This document shows positions 1 through 8,341 of a DNA stretch of 18,486 bases, one piece after another. The translations under genes and the position numbers were made by a program. The stretch covers positions 1-18,486 of the forward strand of contig DASZMJ010000105.1 in NCBI GenBank assembly GCA_035551935.1, read 5' to 3'. The notes beneath the pieces are model-generated. The model saw only the letters and a list, made by a program, of their open reading frames with translations. It had not been told where the DNA came from and made no database searches. The DNA comes from DASZMJ01 sp035551935 (GTDB lineage Bacteria; Planctomycetota; Planctomycetia; Isosphaerales; Isosphaeraceae). Every line of letters starts with the position of its first letter. Position 1 is the stretch's first letter.

Positions 1-1383
1 TCAGGCCGCCCAGTCGAGTCGGTCGGCGGCCGTGAGGGGGAGGAGGTCGACGGCGCGGCGGAGCGCGGCGGCGGCGACGGGGAGGCCGGCGAGGCGGGCC
101 ATCCGGTCGCGGGCGTGGCGGGCGAGGCCATAGTAGCGGGCCAGGTCGCCGGTGGCCACGGCGGCGGCGGCGCGGTACTGGTCGAAGAGGCTCGACCAGT
201 CGAGCCGGTGCCAGTGGGTCTCGCCCCGCTTCGAGGGGTCGTGGGGCCAGTGGGTCGGCTCGGGGTCGCTGGCGACGACGAAGCCGATCGCGCCGTCCAT
301 GTAATCGGCCATCGCCGTGTGGGCCGGCGCCAGCGCGGGACGGCCCCCGGCCAGGGCCTGCTGCAAGGGCAAGCAGGCGCCCTCGGCGCGGCTCGTGTTC
401 ACGTAGTAGGTCGTGGCCCGCGTCAGGGCAGCCATCTGGCCGTCGTCGAGGAAGTCGGTCACGACCGCCACCCGGCAGGCGTGCCGCAGGCCGAGGCCGG
501 CGTGATAGGCCCGGAGCCGGCCGAGGTCGTGATGCTCGCGGGCCGGGTTCGTCGCCAGCTTGAGCACGAGCGTCGCGCCGGGGTCGTCGCGGAAGGCCAG
601 CAGGAACGCCGTCAGCATGTCCTCGACGTTCTTGCGGCGGTCACCGAGGTTGAAGATGCTCGTGAAGACGAGGCCCGAGAGGTGCAGGTCGGTCCTCGGC
701 AGGACCGGCGGCGCCGGCGGCTCGGTCCGCGTGAGGCGTTGGCGGAGGCGAGCGATCCGGACGAGGGCCTCGTCGCTGAGCCAGGGGCGGACGTGGCGTC
801 CCCAACCGGCCCGGCCCGCGGGTGGCCCGGCGGGGGCCGGCCCATCGCCGAGGAAGGCATGGCGGCAATGGAGGGTGGTCGTGCCGCCCGGGTCCCAGTC
901 GGGGACGTCGAAATGGGCGTCGGCCAGGGGGACGGGGACGACGGCCAACGGGCGAACCACCCCCGCGCGGCGGAAGGACTCGGCGGTGAACCGGCAGGCG
1001 GTGACGATCAGGTCGGCCCGATCGGCCACGCGGGCCCAGTTCTGCCGCGTGTCGAGGCCGAAGTCGCGGTCGGGGATCGGCGAGAACTCCCAGAACGGGT
1101 AGAGGATCGTCGGCAGGCCCGGCGTCAGGTAGGCGTTGTGGACCGGGTGCAACGCCAGGTGGATCGGCCGGGACCCCCCGGCGCGGGCCCTGGCGGCGTG
1201 ATACGGCAGGCGGCTCTCGGCACGATCGACGAGGGTCCAGTCGGCGACGGCCTCGAGCGCCGGCGCGAGGGCCTTCAGGACGAACGTGTACGAGTAGTCG
1301 GCGCACCCCATGCGGCCGGCCACGTCGCGGGCATGATCGGTCGTGCTGACCAGGAACTTCACCGGCCTCGTCGGGCTGGCCAT
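1..1383 (-). CDS. GT4-like (GT-B fold) glycosyltransferase
   Basis: Probable sugar transferase of 460 residues acting in cell-surface or glycan assembly; donor and acceptor are unknown. The C-terminal half shows the GT4 pattern: 'LGDRRKNVEDMLTAF' in the nucleotide-binding region, then 'SRAEGACLPLQQALAGGRP' followed by 'HTAMADYM'. In the usual E-x7-E motif the second Glu reads Gln here. I chose the ATG at 1383 because GGGGGAGGGA lies just upstream; an in-frame extension to 1458 is basic low-complexity sequence. The stop is the first three bases of the window, so the gene is complete. It is the last gene of the minus-strand run, 88 nt after the endonuclease III-like gene, and could be co-transcribed with it. 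Family assignment is good; the specific function is not known. Confidence 0.82.
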   Translation of the reverse strand: MASPTRPVKFLVSTTDHARDVAGRMGCADYSYTFVLKALAPALEAVADWTLVDRAESRLPYHAARARAGGSRPIHLALHPVHNAYLTPGLPTILYPFWEFSPIPDRDFGLDTRQNWARVADRADLIVTACRFTAESFRRAGVVRPLAVVPVPLADAHFDVPDWDPGGTTTLHCRHAFLGDGPAPAGPPAGRAGWGRHVRPWLSDEALVRIARLRQRLTRTEPPAPPVLPRTDLHLSGLVFTSIFNLGDRRKNVEDMLTAFLLAFRDDPGATLVLKLATNPAREHHDLGRLRAYHAGLGLRHACRVAVVTDFLDDGQMAALTRATTYYVNTSRAEGACLPLQQALAGGRPALAPAHTAMADYMDGAIGFVVASDPEPTHWPHDPSKRGETHWHRLDWSSLFDQYRAAAAVATGDLARYYGLARHARDRMARLAGLPVAAAALRRAVDLLPLTAADRLDWAA

Positions 1384-1471
1384 CCGTGTCCCTCCCCCGC
1401 CGGCGCGGCACGGCCCGGCGGCGCGCCGAACCCTATCCGCTCGGCCACGCCGCGTCAATCGCGGTCGTCGC

Positions 1472-2266
1472 TCACTTCGGCCGAGGGGCCTTGCCCTTGG
1501 CGACGGCCTTGGTCGCGGCGGGGGCGGGAGTCGGGGCCACGACGGGCTTGGCCTTGCCCTTCGGGGGTGGCTTGCTGGCCTGCTTCAGCTCGGCGAGCCG
1601 CCCCTGGCCGGTCGGGCACATCTTGCGGAGGTCGCAGCGCGGGCAGTCCGGCGTCCCCTCGACGCAGACGTCGTGGGCCAGCTCCTCGATCAGCGCGACG
1701 AACTCGGCGCCCCGGTTCTTGGGCACGGCGCGCTCGAGCGTGGTGCGCAGCGCGTGCAGGTCGGTGTCGGCATTGGCCACGCCGAGCCGCTCGAGCACCC
1801 GACGCATCGGGCCGTCGACCGGGATCGCGTGCCCGGAAAGCGACCGGAGCACGACCGTCGCCAGCACGTAATCCGACGACAGCGCCTCGTACTCCTGGAG
1901 CGACTTGACCGCCTCCTTCAGCGGCTTCTTGACCTGGGCCTCCAGGTCGAAGCCGTAGGTCTTCTCGAAGACCTGGCGGAGGAAGCGGCGGAGCCGATGC
2001 GCGCGATCCTCGGGATCCGGGACGCCGGCCAGGGCGGCCTGGATCTCCTCGATCGAGCTGACGCGGACCTCGTTCCAGTCGAAGAAGTCGTCCTTGAACC
2101 GCGAGATCGCCTGGTTCGCCTGCTCGCGGGTCGTCCCCTCGTGGCAGATGCCCGAGATGACCGCCTCCAGCACCGACAGCCGCTCGGGGGCCGGGCCCGG
2201 CTTGTAACGCTTCCGGAGCGTCGTGTAGACGTCGTTGAGCAACTGCGTCTTGCTGGTCGCGGCCAT
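1472..2266 (-). CDS. Endonuclease III-like HhH-GPD / [4Fe-4S] protein, divergent active site
   Basis: A 264-residue relative of the endonuclease III base-excision repair glycosylases. The clearest signature is the iron-sulfur loop C201-x6-C208-x2-C211-x5-C217, the exact Nth/MutY spacing. The catalytic Asp of the family is kept as D151 in 'IPVDGPMRRV'. The helix-hairpin-helix that normally reads 'PGVGRKTA' instead reads 'LSSDYVLAT', and counting 18 residues back from the Asp puts Tyr133 where the bifunctional enzymes have the Schiff-base Lys. The last 35 residues are a Lys/Pro/Ala-rich tail, possibly for DNA contact. The ATG at 2266 is chosen from protein similarity because its Shine-Dalgarno is weak. 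It lies 89 nt downstream of rbfA. It may be a monofunctional glycosylase or a non-catalytic DNA-binding relative. Confidence 0.85.
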   Translation of the reverse strand: MAATSKTQLLNDVYTTLRKRYKPGPAPERLSVLEAVISGICHEGTTREQANQAISRFKDDFFDWNEVRVSSIEEIQAALAGVPDPEDRAHRLRRFLRQVFEKTYGFDLEAQVKKPLKEAVKSLQEYEALSSDYVLATVVLRSLSGHAIPVDGPMRRVLERLGVANADTDLHALRTTLERAVPKNRGAEFVALIEELAHDVCVEGTPDCPRCDLRKMCPTGQGRLAELKQASKPPPKGKAKPVVAPTPAPAATKAVAKGKAPRPK

Positions 2267-2355
2267 GGGCGGTCCATTTCCGGTGGTGTGGGATGCGAAG
2301 GTGGCCCCGGCGGCGGCCCGGCGCACTCGGTCCTCCCGCCGACGGCCCCCGACCC

Positions 2356-2769
2356 TCAGGGCGAGTCCGGTTCGGGCACGGGCTCGTCGTCGTCGGCGAC
2401 CTCGTCCTTGGGAGGAGTCTTGCGGTCGGAGGCGATGGCCTCGTCGATGAGGCGGGAGATCTCGATCGATTTCTTGACGCTGTCGTCGCGCTTGAAGCTC
2501 AGGGCCGGAGTATACCGCGTCTGGAGCCGCGCCGCGACCCGCGACTGGAGGAACCCGGCGGCGTGCCGGAGGCCGCGCAGGGCCAGCTCCTGCTGGGAGT
2601 CGGTCCCCATGACCGTGACGTAGACCGTGGCGTTGCGGAGGTCGCCGGTGACCTCGGCCTTCAGGACGGTGACGCCCTGGATGCGGGGGTCGGCCAGCTC
2701 GAAGAGGATCGCCTGGCTGACGACCTCTCGGATCGCCTCGGCGACCCGCAGCGTGCGGTGGGAGGGCAT
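2356..2769 (-). CDS. rbfA: 30S ribosome-binding factor RbfA
   Basis: A 137-residue ribosome maturation factor that binds the 30S subunit and assists late 16S rRNA processing. The single KH-like domain is recognisable from 'RTLRVAEAIREVVSQAI' (residues 5-21), 'LADPRIQGVTVLKAEV' and 'ATVYVTVMG', ending in 'RYTPALSFKRDDSVKKS'. The last 25 residues are acidic and Pro-rich. The start is 6 nt after the DUF503 stop with GAGGT upstream. The order infB - DUF503 - rbfA matches the nusA operon of many bacteria, where truB often follows; here an endonuclease III-like gene follows instead. Confidence 0.95.
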   Translation of the reverse strand: MPSHRTLRVAEAIREVVSQAILFELADPRIQGVTVLKAEVTGDLRNATVYVTVMGTDSQQELALRGLRHAAGFLQSRVAARLQTRYTPALSFKRDDSVKKSIEISRLIDEAIASDRKTPPKDEVADDDEPVPEPDSP

Positions 2770-2775
2770 GGGGCG

Positions 2776-3057
2776 TCAGACCTCGTGCAATGCCTGGGCG
2801 AGCAACTCGACCTGCGGGTGGGCGGCGACGGCGTCGGCGACCCGCTCCAGCACGTCGCGGGCCGCGACGCGGGAGTTGCCGACGGCCGCGGCGACCAGGG
2901 CCCCCTGGGTCGGCGTGCCGATCCGGTCGTCCTCGGCCACCGACACGTTGAAGTAGCGGCGCAGCTTGGCGGCGATCCGCCCCAGCCGCCGCCGGCGCTC
3001 GCGGAGGCTCGGGCAGTCGCCGACCCGAAGTTCCAGCCGGAGCGTCGCGACGGTCAT
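2776..3057 (-). CDS. ylxP: DUF503 / YlxP-like protein
   Basis: A 93-residue protein of the DUF503 family, known as YlxP in Bacillus, where it sits between infB and rbfA exactly as here. It opens with a strand 'MTVATLRLELRVGD' and continues with 'SLRERRRRLGRIAAKLRRYFNVSVAE', the recurring 'LK-KR-vi--i--rlr-rFNvsvaE' pattern of the family. Its role is thought to be linked to ribosome assembly, but no biochemical function is firmly established. It starts 15 nt after the infB stop without a convincing Shine-Dalgarno, so translational coupling to infB is likely. Confidence 0.9.
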   Translation of the reverse strand: MTVATLRLELRVGDCPSLRERRRRLGRIAAKLRRYFNVSVAEDDRIGTPTQGALVAAAVGNSRVAARDVLERVADAVAAHPQVELLAQALHEV

Positions 3058-3072
3058 CGGGGGTGTCGCCGA

Positions 3073-6000
3073 TTACAGCGTGCGCCGGATCACGTCGATC
3101 CGGTAGGCCTCGATCACGTCGTCGGTCTTCACGTCGTCGAAATTGGAGATCTTGATGCCGCACTCGAAGTTCTGCGCGACCTCCTTGACGTCGTCCTTGA
3201 ACCGCTTGAGGGCGTCGATGGCCCCCTTGTAGATCTCGCGCCCCTCGCGGATCAGCCGCGCCTTGGCGCCGCGCTCGATGGAGCCCTGGGTGACGAAGCA
3301 GCCGGCCACGGTGCCGACCTTCGAGATCTTGAAGGTCTGGCGGACGACGGCCCGGCCCAGGTGGACCTCCTTGACCTCGGGCACCAGCATGCCCTCGACG
3401 GCCTTCTTGATCTCGTCGGTCACCTGGTAGATGATGTCATAGCGACGGATGTCGATTTTTTTCTCTTCGGCCAGGGTGATCGCCTGGTCGTCCGGGGCGG
3501 CGCGGAAGCCGATGACGATGGCCTGCGAGGCGTCGGCCAGGAGGATGTCGCTCTCGGTGATGGCGCCGACGCCCTTCAGGAGGACGCGGACCGGCACCTC
3601 GGGGTTCTCGAGCTTCTCGAGCTCCTTGATGAGGGCCTCGAGCGAGCCCTGGACGTCGGCCTTGAGGATCAGGTTGAGGCTCTTGACCTTCTGCTCGGCC
3701 ATCTTGGAGTAGAGGTTCTCCAGCGTGATGGCCTGGCGTTCCACGAGGGTGTTGCCGCGGGCCCGGAGCCGCCGCTCGTCGGCGATGGCGCGGGCCTGGC
3801 CGATGTCGGCGACGACGGCGAACTTCTCGCCGGCCGTCGGCACCTCGTCGAGGCCCGAGACCTCGACCGGCGTCGACGGCCCGGCCTCGGCGACCGACCG
3901 CCCCTTGTCGTCGAACAGGGCGCGGACGCGGCCGAAGCCGTTGCCGCAGACCAAGGCGTCGCCGACCCGGAGCGTGCCGTCCTGCACGAGGACCGTCGCC
4001 ACGACGCCGCGGCCCTCGGAGATCGCGGCCTCGAGGCAGGTGCCGTTGGCGGGCCGCTCGGGGTTGGCCCGCAGGTCGAGGTCCTCGGCGATGAAGGCGA
4101 GCATCTCGAGCAGGTCGGGGATGCCCACGCCGGTCAGCGCCGAGGTCTTGATCAGCTCGGTCGTGCCGCCCCACTCGACCGGGCTGAGGTCCTGCTGGGC
4201 CAGCTCGTTGTAGATCTTGTTGAGGTTGACGTTAGGCAGGTCGATCTTGTTCAGCGCCACGACGATCGGCACCTCGGCCGCCTTGGCGTGGGCGATCGCC
4301 TCGACGGTCTGGGGCATGATGCCGTCGTCGGCGGCGACGACCAGGACGACGATGTCGGTGACGTTGGCGCCGCGGGCCCGCATGGCGGTGAACGCCTCGT
4401 GGCCCGGGGTGTCGACGAAGGTGATCGGCCGCCCCTCGTGCTCGACCTGGTAGGCGCCGATGTGCTGGGTGATGCCGCCGCTCTCGGTGGCCACGACGTT
4501 GGACTTGCGGATGCGGTCCAGGAGCGACGTCTTGCCGTGGTCGACGTGGCCGAGGATCGTGACGACCGGCGGCCGCGGCAGGAGCTTCTCGGGGGCGTCC
4601 TCGGCCTCGGCGTCGGCGATCGACTCCATCAGCTCGTCCTCGGCGGTGCGCTCGTGGACGACGTTGAGCTCGACGCCGAATTCCAGGGCCAGCTCCATCG
4701 CCAGCTCCTCGTCGAGGCCGCTGTTGATGGTGATCATCTGGCCCATGTTGAAGAGCCGCTTCGAGTAGTCCTTCGCCGGGATGCCGGTGGCCTCGGAGAG
4801 GCTCCGGAGGGTGATCGGCAATTCGATGTCCGCGCGGGTCTTGCGGGGGGCGATGGCGGGCCGGCCGAGCTGCCGATGGCGGCCCGAGCCGCGTCGCGAC
4901 CGGACCCGACCACCGTCCTCTTCGCCTTCGAGCAGGGCGGCGGGGGACGTCGGCGCGCCGACGCGGCGCTCGTTGGCCCGCTCGTTCCGCTTGTTGCGGC
5001 GATTGGCGCGGTCGGCGGTCGAGAAGAGCTTGCCGCCGCCGGGGCCCTTCTTGCCGCGTTCCTCGTCGTCCTCGGATGGCGGCGGGGCGACGGGGGCGGC
5101 CGGCGGGGCGACGGGGGGACGTCGCAGGCCGGGGCCGGCCTGGGCGCGGGGGCCCATCGGCGGCGCACCGGGTCGCGGCGGGCCGCCGATGCGGGCGACC
5201 GAGCCGAGCTGGCCCGATTGCTGGAGGGCCCGGATCTGGTCGGGCGTGAACTTCTGATCAGGACGCTGGGTCTTGGCCTCCGGGCCCGACGGTCGGGGGC
5301 CGTCGGGCCGTCGGGGCGGCGGCGGTGTGGCCACCGGCGCCACCGGCGGGAGCGGGCGGCGGGGTCCGACCGGCGGCGCAGCCTCGCGCACCGGCCCGGC
5401 GGCCGGGCCGTCGGCCCGACGGGGCTGCGAAGCAGGCTGGCCGATCGTCGCCGGCCGGCCGGGCATCGCCATCCGGGCCCCGGTCGGCGAGATGTAGTCG
5501 CTCTGCCGCAAAGGCGGCGGGCTGACCGGGTTGGGCCGCGGCTCGGGCTGGCCCGGCCGGGGCGCGGCGGGCCCACCCGCGATCGCTCCGGGGCCCCCGC
5601 TGCGGTGCGGCGTATGCGCGGAGAGCGGGCCGGCACCGCCTCGGGCGCCGGGCTGGCCGGCGTGCCGGCCGTGTCCCGCCAGGGGTCCCATGCCCGGGCT
5701 CGGGGGCCGGGCCGAGGGGCCGGCCGTCGGCGGCGCGGTCAGACCGGAGGCCCGCGGTGGCGCGGTCGGGGTCTGGGCCGGTGGCGGCGGAGGAGTCGGG
5801 GCGGGCCGGCTCGGCGGGGCCGGCGGGGGCGCCGGGCTCTGCGGCCGGGGCGCGACCGGGGCAGTCGTCGTGCGGATGGCGGACGTCTCCGGGGGGACGG
5901 TGGGGGCCTGGGCCGTCGGCGGGGAAGGAGTCGGGGCGGGGGGCGCGGCGACGCCGACCGCGGCGCCGGGCTTGCTCGCCGCGCGGCCGGACGACCCCGC

Positions 6001-6156
6001 ATCGCGCATCTTCTGCCGGATCTGTTCCGCCACGGCCGGGTCAAGGCTCGCGAGGATACTGGGCTTGACGTCGAGCCCCCAGTGCTGGATTCGGTCGAGT
6101 AGTTCCGAGCTCTTGAGCCCGAGCTCGCGGGCCAACTCGTGGACGCGGGTGGACAA
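3073..6156 (-). CDS. infB: Translation initiation factor IF-2, long-linker form
   Basis: A 1027-residue GTPase that brings initiator fMet-tRNA to the 30S subunit and promotes subunit joining. An N-terminal IF2_N domain (residues 1-50, 'VHELARELGLKSSELLDRI') is followed by about 370 residues of Pro/Ala/Gly/Arg-rich, probably disordered linker, then a second IF2_N-like domain (about 443-495, 'LPITLRSLSEATGIPAKD'). The G domain has G1 'GHVDHGKT' at 536-543, G2 'GGITQHIGAY', G3 'DTPGHEAF', G4 'NKID' and G5 'SAL', and domains II-IV complete the protein. The start is TTG: no ATG precedes the conserved 'STRVHELA', and AGGAGGAG lies 6 nt upstream. DUF503 follows after 15 nt. Confidence 0.97.
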   Translation of the reverse strand: MSTRVHELARELGLKSSELLDRIQHWGLDVKPSILASLDPAVAEQIRQKMRDAGSSGRAASKPGAAVGVAAPPAPTPSPPTAQAPTVPPETSAIRTTTAPVAPRPQSPAPPPAPPSRPAPTPPPPPAQTPTAPPRASGLTAPPTAGPSARPPSPGMGPLAGHGRHAGQPGARGGAGPLSAHTPHRSGGPGAIAGGPAAPRPGQPEPRPNPVSPPPLRQSDYISPTGARMAMPGRPATIGQPASQPRRADGPAAGPVREAAPPVGPRRPLPPVAPVATPPPPRRPDGPRPSGPEAKTQRPDQKFTPDQIRALQQSGQLGSVARIGGPPRPGAPPMGPRAQAGPGLRRPPVAPPAAPVAPPPSEDDEERGKKGPGGGKLFSTADRANRRNKRNERANERRVGAPTSPAALLEGEEDGGRVRSRRGSGRHRQLGRPAIAPRKTRADIELPITLRSLSEATGIPAKDYSKRLFNMGQMITINSGLDEELAMELALEFGVELNVVHERTAEDELMESIADAEAEDAPEKLLPRPPVVTILGHVDHGKTSLLDRIRKSNVVATESGGITQHIGAYQVEHEGRPITFVDTPGHEAFTAMRARGANVTDIVVLVVAADDGIMPQTVEAIAHAKAAEVPIVVALNKIDLPNVNLNKIYNELAQQDLSPVEWGGTTELIKTSALTGVGIPDLLEMLAFIAEDLDLRANPERPANGTCLEAAISEGRGVVATVLVQDGTLRVGDALVCGNGFGRVRALFDDKGRSVAEAGPSTPVEVSGLDEVPTAGEKFAVVADIGQARAIADERRLRARGNTLVERQAITLENLYSKMAEQKVKSLNLILKADVQGSLEALIKELEKLENPEVPVRVLLKGVGAITESDILLADASQAIVIGFRAAPDDQAITLAEEKKIDIRRYDIIYQVTDEIKKAVEGMLVPEVKEVHLGRAVVRQTFKISKVGTVAGCFVTQGSIERGAKARLIREGREIYKGAIDALKRFKDDVKEVAQNFECGIKISNFDDVKTDDVIEAYRIDVIRRTL

Positions 6157-6162
6157 CGGCGA

Positions 6163-6170
6163 CTCCTCCT
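6163..6170 (-). promoter_or_regulatory. Strong Shine-Dalgarno before the TTG start of infB
   Basis: Read on the minus strand this is AGGAGGAG, 6 nt before the TTG at 6156-6154. Its strength and spacing decide the start of infB and may compensate for the weak initiation codon. Confidence 0.75.
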
Positions 6171-6209
6171 GGGTGGGGCGCGGTCACGGCCTTGCGGGCG
6201 GGGCCGGCC

Positions 6210-6247
6210 CGATCGGTATTGTGGACTCCGCCGACCGATCGTGCCAA
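6210..6247 (-). promoter_or_regulatory. Candidate infB promoter with an internal inverted repeat
   Basis: On the minus strand TTGGCA (6247-6242) and CACAAT (6223-6218) are separated by 18 nt, a fair sigma-70-like match that would give an infB leader of roughly 55 nt. An 8-bp inverted repeat CGATCGGT / ACCGATCG (6210-6217 and 6234-6241) brackets the -10 box and could be an operator or a hairpin at the 5' end of the transcript. The nusA-infB gap (6157-6370) has no gene. This is a pattern match only. Confidence 0.35.
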
Positions 6248-6370
6248 GGCCAGTTTCGCCCGCCGCCGTCGCCGCGTCCGGCCATTTCGGCGGGGTCGGG
6301 CGTTGCGATCAGGGGGGCGGTTCGGCCGGCGCGACCCGGTCGGGACGCGGTGGCTTGCCCATCACGGGGC

Positions 6371-8011
6371 TCATGGCTGGGTCATGTCCGTCGTTTCCTC
6401 GGGTAACAAGGGCTCAACGGGCTGGTCCGCCGCGACGCGGGCGCCGGGCGGGATGTCCTCGGGGGGTGGCGGGGGGGCCGGCTCCTCGGCCGGCTCGCGG
6501 TCGGGCAGCTCGCGGGGCGAGGGGCCGGTCTCGACGGCCGCCATGGCGATCCGGATCGAGTCGCCCTGGTCGTCGTCGCTGGGCGGGGACGTCACTTCGT
6601 GGCCGTCGGGGTCGACGCCCGCCTCCTCGGCCGCCAACGCCAGGTCGCGCGGGGCGGCGGGCTCGTCGGCGTCGGGCTCGGGTTCGTCGGCGTCGGCCTC
6701 GTCGTCGGTCGTCGGCGGGGCGGCGTCGGCGAGGTCGTGGTCCAGGCCGTCGGCCTCGGGAGGCGCCGGCGATTCGGGGAAGAGGTCGGCGAGGGTCGGC
6801 CGCTCGCCCGAGTCGGCCGGGGCCGGGGCCGGGGTGCGGGCCCCCTTGCGGCGGGGCATCTCGTCGGTCTGCTCCTCGGCCAGCTCCTCGGCACGCTGGG
6901 TGATCTGGGCCGCCTGTTCTTCGCTCAAACCCTCAATTGTGTTCACCAGGTCGTCGATCTCCATGACCGACAGGTCGTCGAAGCTGAGGATGCCCTGCTC
7001 GACGAGCTTCTCGGCCAGCTCGGTGTCGACCTCCTCGATCTTGGTGAAGGCGGCGACGGCCTTCTCGATCAGCTCGTCGAGCTCCTCGCTGGTCATGATC
7101 TCGATGTCCCAGCCGACGAGCTTCGACGCCAGCCGGACGTTCTGGCCGCGGCGGCCGATGGCCAGCGAGAGCTGGTCCTCGCGCACCAGGACGATCGCCC
7201 GGCCCAGGAGCTGGCAGAGCATGACCTCGTCGATCTCGGCCGGCTGCAAGGCGTTGGGGATGAGCACCTGGAGCGACTCGTTCCAGCGGACGATGTCGAT
7301 CCGCTCGCCCCCCAGCTCGTCGACGATGTTCTTGATCCGGGTCCCGCGGACGCCGACGCAGGCGCCGACCGGGTCGACCTTCGTGTCGATCGAGGTGACG
7401 GCCACCTTGGTCCGGTAGCCGGCCTCGCGGGCGATGGCGCGGATCGAGATGATCTGGTCGGCGATCTCGGGGATCTCGAGCTCGAAGAGCCGGCGGACGA
7501 AGTCGGGGTGGGTCCGGCTCAGGATGATCTTGACCCGCTGGCCGACCTTGCGGACGTCGAGGATGATCGCCCGGACGCGCTCGCCGGGGTGGTGGCTCTC
7601 GCCGGGGATCTGCTCGGAGCGGGGCAACAGCGCGTCGGTCTTGCCGAGGTTGACCGTGACGGCGCCGCCCTCGAACCGCTGGACGGTGCCGGTGATCAGC
7701 TCGCCGCGCTGGTCCTCGAACTCGTCGAAGAGGCTGTCGCGCTCGGCCTCGCGGATCTTCTGGATGATGACCTGCTTGGCCGTCTGCGCGGCGATCCGGC
7801 CGAAGTCGGGCGGGTCGACCAGCTTGCCGTCGGCGGTGGTGCGGGTCTCGCCGGTATCGCGGTCGATGGCGACGGCGATGTCCTCGGCGTCGGGGAAGTG
7901 CTTCTTGGCGGCGGTCGCCAGCGCCGACTCGATGCCCTCGAAGAGGATCTCCTTCGGGATGTTCTTATCCCGATGGATGCTGTCGACGATGCGGACCAGA
8001 TCGACGCTCAT
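6371..8011 (-). CDS. nusA: Transcription termination/antitermination factor NusA with acidic tail
   Basis: A 546-residue RNA polymerase-binding factor for pausing, termination and antitermination. The N-terminal domain opens with 'VDLVRIVDSIHRDKNIPKE', followed by an S1 domain ('GELITGTVQRFEGGAVTVNLGKTDALLP', about 103-130). KH1 carries 'VGACVGVRGTRIKNIV' and KH2 'LSLAIGRRGQNVRLASKL'. One helix-hairpin-helix segment ('LAEKLVEQGILSFDDLSVMEIDDL') is then followed by about 140 residues of acidic, Pro-rich tail not found in short NusA proteins. The ATG at 8011 has GGAGGTG just upstream. It is the first gene of the cluster and is divergent from the Fur/PerR-family gene. Confidence 0.96.
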   Translation of the reverse strand: MSVDLVRIVDSIHRDKNIPKEILFEGIESALATAAKKHFPDAEDIAVAIDRDTGETRTTADGKLVDPPDFGRIAAQTAKQVIIQKIREAERDSLFDEFEDQRGELITGTVQRFEGGAVTVNLGKTDALLPRSEQIPGESHHPGERVRAIILDVRKVGQRVKIILSRTHPDFVRRLFELEIPEIADQIISIRAIAREAGYRTKVAVTSIDTKVDPVGACVGVRGTRIKNIVDELGGERIDIVRWNESLQVLIPNALQPAEIDEVMLCQLLGRAIVLVREDQLSLAIGRRGQNVRLASKLVGWDIEIMTSEELDELIEKAVAAFTKIEEVDTELAEKLVEQGILSFDDLSVMEIDDLVNTIEGLSEEQAAQITQRAEELAEEQTDEMPRRKGARTPAPAPADSGERPTLADLFPESPAPPEADGLDHDLADAAPPTTDDEADADEPEPDADEPAAPRDLALAAEEAGVDPDGHEVTSPPSDDDQGDSIRIAMAAVETGPSPRELPDREPAEEPAPPPPPEDIPPGARVAADQPVEPLLPEETTDMTQP

Positions 8012-8341
8012 GACGACACCTCCAGAAGGCGCTGCGCTGCGGCCGACCGGCCGGGGGCCTCGGGCCGGCGCGACGCCTCCCTCGGGGTCCGGCGACCCGA
8101 CGGCCCCGCCCCCGTTGTCCTGGGTGCGCCGGCCGTCCCGGGCCCGAACCCGGCGGGATCTCGCCACCAAGCCAACGGGAACGATGCGGGCCCGTCGCGG
8201 GAGACGCCGCGGCCGGCAACGGCCGACGGGCCCGGACGGGCTGCCATCGACGACACTCGCGACCGCGACCGCGACCGGCCCGCCCCGACGCGCGGCGCAC
8301 GATCCGGCTGTTCCCGCCGCTCGCGGTCGGCCCCGAGGCCG
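8012..8341 (-). other. Long GC-rich 5' leader of nusA, no gene seen
   Basis: About 330 nt separate the nusA start from its predicted promoter. The nusA reading frame stays open upstream, but the encoded peptide is low-complexity Arg/Gly/Pro and no ribosome-binding site supports an earlier start. No tRNA or rimP gene is present, unlike many other nusA operons. A short tandem 'cgcgac' triplet lies near 8258-8277. I recognise no riboswitch. A leader RNA with regulatory structure is possible but not shown. Confidence 0.4.

Noticed and set aside
1416..1455. tRNA-like segment on the minus strand ('GTGGCCGAGCGGATAGGG')
   Set aside because: It resembles the D-arm of a Leu/Ser tRNA, but no anticodon stem, T-arm (GGTTCAAAT-like) or acceptor stem follows.
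2293..6102. Very long plus-strand open frame opposite infB and rbfA
   Set aside because: It is a shadow of the high-GC minus-strand genes: Asp/Gly/Val/Leu-rich, no domain, no ribosome-binding site.
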